Shown: one piece after another, positions 4,996 to 6,101 of the stretch
How positions within the stretch are numbered: the first letter of the stretch is position 1
Layout of the letters: each line of letters starts with the position of its first letter
The notes under the pieces: generated by a model
What the model saw: the letters and a program-made list of their open reading frames with translations, nothing else
The model's database searches: none
Told to the model about the DNA's origin: nothing
Source of the DNA: Bacteroidota bacterium
Lineage (GTDB): Bacteria; Bacteroidota; Bacteroidia; Bacteroidales; JAADJA01
DNA length: 6,101 nt
NCBI GenBank assembly: GCA_024278155.1
Contig: JAJRTT010000160.1
Coordinates: 1 to 6,101 of the forward strand
Direction: 5' to 3'
Made by a program: the position numbers and the translations under genes

Positions 4996-6101
4996 AAAAG
5001 AAAATAGGTGTATATATTTGTCATTGTGGCGGAAATATTTCCGATTACGTTAACGTGGACGAGGTGCGTAAAGTTGTTGAGGATGAAGAAGGGGTCTTCC
5101 TGTCGAAAACCACGATGTTTGCCTGTGCGGATTCCAACCAAAAAGAAATGGTGGACGATATTCAAAAGGAAGGGCTTGATGGCGTTGTGGTTGCCTCCTG
5201 CTCTCCCAAATTGCACCTCCTCACTTTTAGGGCGGTTACCGAAAGGGCGGGATTGAACAAATACAATTATGTGCATGCCAACATCCGGGAGCAGGTTTCA
5301 TGGGCACATTCCGACGATAAGCCCGGAGCGACTGAAAAAGCAATCCAGGTGGTGAAATCCGCTATTGCCAAAGTCCGTCATGCAGAATCATTGGAGACCA
5401 TAAAAGTGAAAGCGACCAATGCCGTTGCCGTAATCGGTGCCGGAGTGGCCGGGATGCGTGCTGCCATTGAACTGGCCGAAGCAGGTTCGGAAGTGTTCTT
5501 GATCGAACGGGAGTTTTTTGTGGGAGGCCGTGTAGCCCAGTGGGATGACCTGTGCATTACCGAAGAGACAGGGAAAGAACTTATCACACGTCTTTACGAC
5601 GAAGTGATAAAACACGAACACGTTACACTCTTCACGGGTGCTGAAGTAGTTGAAAACAGTGGGAGCGTTGGAAATTTTAAATTGAAGGTAAAGGTAACCC
5701 CACGTCATTTTAAGATGCAATGCACGGAGGGTGCCTTGGAGAAGGCAATGGATGTATGTCCGGTGGAAGTGCCCGATGAGTTTAATTTCAATATTACCAC
5801 TCGGAAAGCCATTTATCATAATTATCCCAGCGAATATCCGCAACTCCCGGCCATCGACATGAAAAATTGTACCCGTTGCGGTGAATGCGAAAAAGTTTGT
5901 GGCAATATTGATTTTAGCCAAAAGACCGAATACCTGGATTTGAATGTGGGTGCTATGCTTTTGGCTACAGGCTTTGATCCTTATGAGCCGCCAAAAGGGG
6001 AGTTTGGGTATGGTGAAATCGACAATGTGGTCACGTTCCCGCAGTTTAAACGGATTGTCCACTATTGTGATGATAAACTTATTTACAAAGGAAAAGAGAT
6101 A
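4992..6101 (+). CDS. Second HdrA-like FAD/iron-sulfur protein, truncated at the right edge
   Basis: The frame is open for 370 codons from an ATG overlapping the previous stop by 4 bases and leaves the window without a stop. Residues 1-125 are the HdrA N-terminal domain: Y-I-C10-H-C12-G-G-N-I, C45, V-A-S-C70-S-P-K-L-H and A-N-I-R-E-Q-V-S-W-A-H, the usual [4Fe-4S] region. FAD binding follows at about 144-180 (V-I-G-A-G-V-A-G-M and V-G-G-R-V). The ferredoxin insert is uneven: the first site keeps only C244 and C256 of its four cysteines, while the second, C293, C296, C299, C303, is complete. The CxxC element after the FAD motif is also reduced to a single C188. The missing C-terminal part could carry an MvhD domain, as in QmoB, or a ferredoxin, as in HdrA; this cannot be told here. 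It probably pairs with the short HdrA-like protein. Confidence 0.87.
   Translation, partial: MKKKIGVYICHCGGNISDYVNVDEVRKVVEDEEGVFLSKTTMFACADSNQKEMVDDIQKEGLDGVVVASCSPKLHLLTFRAVTERAGLNKYNYVHANIREQVSWAHSDDKPGATEKAIQVVKSAIAKVRHAESLETIKVKATNAVAVIGAGVAGMRAAIELAEAGSEVFLIEREFFVGGRVAQWDDLCITEETGKELITRLYDEVIKHEHVTLFTGAEVVENSGSVGNFKLKVKVTPRHFKMQCTEGALEKAMDVCPVEVPDEFNFNITTRKAIYHNYPSEYPQLPAIDMKNCTRCGECEKVCGNIDFSQKTEYLDLNVGAMLLATGFDPYEPPKGEFGYGEIDNVVTFPQFKRIVHYCDDKLIYKGKEI

Noticed and set aside
5388..6062. 224-codon minus-strand open frame inside the second HdrA-like gene
   Set aside because: The plus strand encodes clear HdrA motifs throughout this interval; the antisense frame has a random-looking composition and no family signature.
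1..6101. tRNA, rRNA, CRISPR arrays, insertion sequences
   Set aside because: Reading both strands showed no tRNA-like cloverleaf sequence, spaced direct repeats or transposase motifs.

Overview
The window reads as a piece of a Bacteroidota chromosome, probably from an anaerobic or facultative, environmental lineage. The phylum call rests on promoters of the TTTG-N19-TAnnTTTG type, A/T-rich leaders with few Shine-Dalgarno sequences, a moderate GC content, and protein types common in that phylum. The finer placement is inference. No RNA genes, transposons or CRISPR arrays were seen.

Positions 1-1194, minus strand, hold an arsenic-type resistance module. An ArsR/SmtB repressor gene is followed by a 78-residue CPKC thioredoxin-like protein (ArsE-like) and then a secreted CETC protein (ArsF-like). 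The first four codons (MEFL) of a probable downstream permease gene (ArsG-like) run off the left edge. The arsR promoter has a perfect TAnnTTTG box ending about 9 bases before the ATG, so the mRNA is probably leaderless. A perfect 8-bp inverted repeat over its upstream element is a likely operator.

Positions 1484-2158, minus strand, encode a Crp/Fnr-family regulator with a CRP-like recognition helix (RETVSR). It is transcribed divergently from the right-hand operon across a 428-bp intergenic region. That region contains a perfect AATGTGA-N6-TCACATT palindrome, a textbook Bacteroidota promoter for the rightward operon, and a separate 11-bp perfect inverted repeat nearer the regulator.

Positions 2587-6101, plus strand, are a tightly packed operon: a DsrE-like protein, a TusA-like sulfur carrier (CPGP), an MvhD/FlpD-like [2Fe-2S] protein with a remodelled cysteine pattern, a short HdrA-like flavoprotein without the HdrA N-terminal domain, and a second HdrA-like protein that keeps that domain but has a degenerate first ferredoxin site. 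The second HdrA runs off the right edge. The combination suggests a cytoplasmic sulfur-relay system feeding persulfide sulfur and electrons to a heterodisulfide-reductase/Qmo-like flavin complex, probably controlled by the divergent Crp/Fnr regulator. This coupling is the most interesting content of the window. The family assignments are well supported, but the pathway direction (sulfur oxidation or reduction) cannot be read from the sequence.
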